Position numbers and translations under genes: made by a program. Positions 53,413 to 53,629 of a stretch of 53,629 nt of DNA are shown piece after piece; the first letter of the stretch is position 1, and each line of letters opens with the position of its first letter. The DNA is taken from NCBI GenBank assembly GCA_007134215.1, contig SLLG01000058.1:1-53629 (forward strand), read 5' to 3'. The stretch is from Opitutales bacterium. GTDB lineage: Bacteria > Verrucomicrobiota > Verrucomicrobiia > Opitutales > Oceanipulchritudinaceae. The notes under the pieces were generated by a model, which did not search any database, was not told the origin of the DNA, and was given only the letters and a program-made list of their open reading frames with translations.

Positions 53413-53629
53413 ATGGACAGAATGAAAACTGAACCGGGAGGAGGCGACGGGGCTGTTTCCGTTGCGGCGGCGGAGGCTGCCGCCGGTGTCTCGCTGCGCG
53501 TGCCGCGGAAGGCGCGTCGTGTGCCGCGTGCGGTGGTGCCGGAGGGACGCGACGGGTATTACCATGTCGTCAGCCGCATCAACGGGCGGGCGTTTCTGCT
53601 GACGGACACGCGGCGGGAGACCTTCCGCG
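53413..53629 (+). CDS. Start of a REP-associated/Y1-type transposase (cut by window edge)
   Basis: From ATG 53413 (or 53422) an open frame runs to the end of the window. After an Ala/Arg-rich stretch it reads DGYYHVVSRINGRAFLLTDT and RRETFR. The YYHVxSR start is typical of IS200-like Y1 transposases of the RAYT group, which act on intergenic palindromes. The HUH motif and catalytic Tyr would lie beyond the edge. TTGACA at 53387-53392 with CAATAT 16 bases on is a possible promoter. It might mobilise the dispersed repeats seen in this window. Confidence 0.65.
   Translation, partial: MDRMKTEPGGGDGAVSVAAAEAAAGVSLRVPRKARRVPRAVVPEGRDGYYHVVSRINGRAFLLTDTRRETFR

Overview
The window is high-GC bacterial chromosomal DNA. 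No rRNA, phage or plasmid backbone is visible. The gene content suggests a Verrucomicrobiota (Opitutae-like) heterotroph. That placement is an inference, based on a hybrid sensor kinase with a periplasmic propeller, FabA/FabB unsaturated fatty acid synthesis, uronate and GH88/GH4 glycan genes, a single-chain PurL with an unusual long PurF, and dispersed intergenic repeats. Most genes are housekeeping: tyrS, guaB, purA, trpB, yicC, prfC, fabA, fabB, def, purL, purF, purD and one tRNA-Leu.

Layout. 1-3.2 kb: a left-truncated asparagine-synthase-like amidotransferase (probably N-acetylglutaminylglutamine amide synthesis) and tyrS. 3.5-10.8 kb: a signalling block with two overlapping response regulators whose C-terminal parts look like NtrC/AAA+ proteins that have lost their ATPase motifs, a LuxR-type regulator, and a 1298-residue hybrid kinase with receiver and Hpt domains. 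10.85-12.3 kb: the most interesting locus, a small exported-looking peptide with three identical repeats rich in Cys, Ser and Thr, followed by a stand-alone YcaO-family protein. This looks like a minimal multi-core RiPP system. 12.3-15.5 kb: guaB and purA. 15.7-18.7 kb: tRNA-Leu, a small conserved protein, an OmpR-type regulator with a histone-H1-like tail, and an MscS channel. 18.9-28.4 kb: a fatty acid desaturase, trpB-yicC, prfC plus a HAD phosphatase, an outer-membrane barrel candidate, and fabA-fabB plus a coupled small gene.

28.5-34.2 kb holds a uronate catabolic island: KDPG aldolase diverging from an XRE-cupin regulator that overlaps a GH88-like hydrolase, then a TIM-barrel isomerase, a Gfo/Idh/MocA oxidoreductase and an SDR. 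34.2-35.6 kb is decayed accessory DNA: intergenic repeats, a frameshifted integron-type tyrosine recombinase remnant and an N-truncated PIN toxin. 35.6-40.8 kb: a Fur-family regulator, a sugar isomerase, def, and a two-gene membrane system that resembles a distant MotA/ExbB-MotB/ExbD proton-channel pair with a very long coiled coil. 41-53.6 kb: a DUF420-like membrane protein, a secreted prolyl oligopeptidase, purF-purL divergent from purD, a low-molecular-weight phosphatase, a GH4 glycosidase and the start of a REP-associated (Y1) transposase cut by the window edge.

Starts were chosen at ATG codons supported by family alignment from memory. No database search was run, so family calls rest on motifs visible in the translations.
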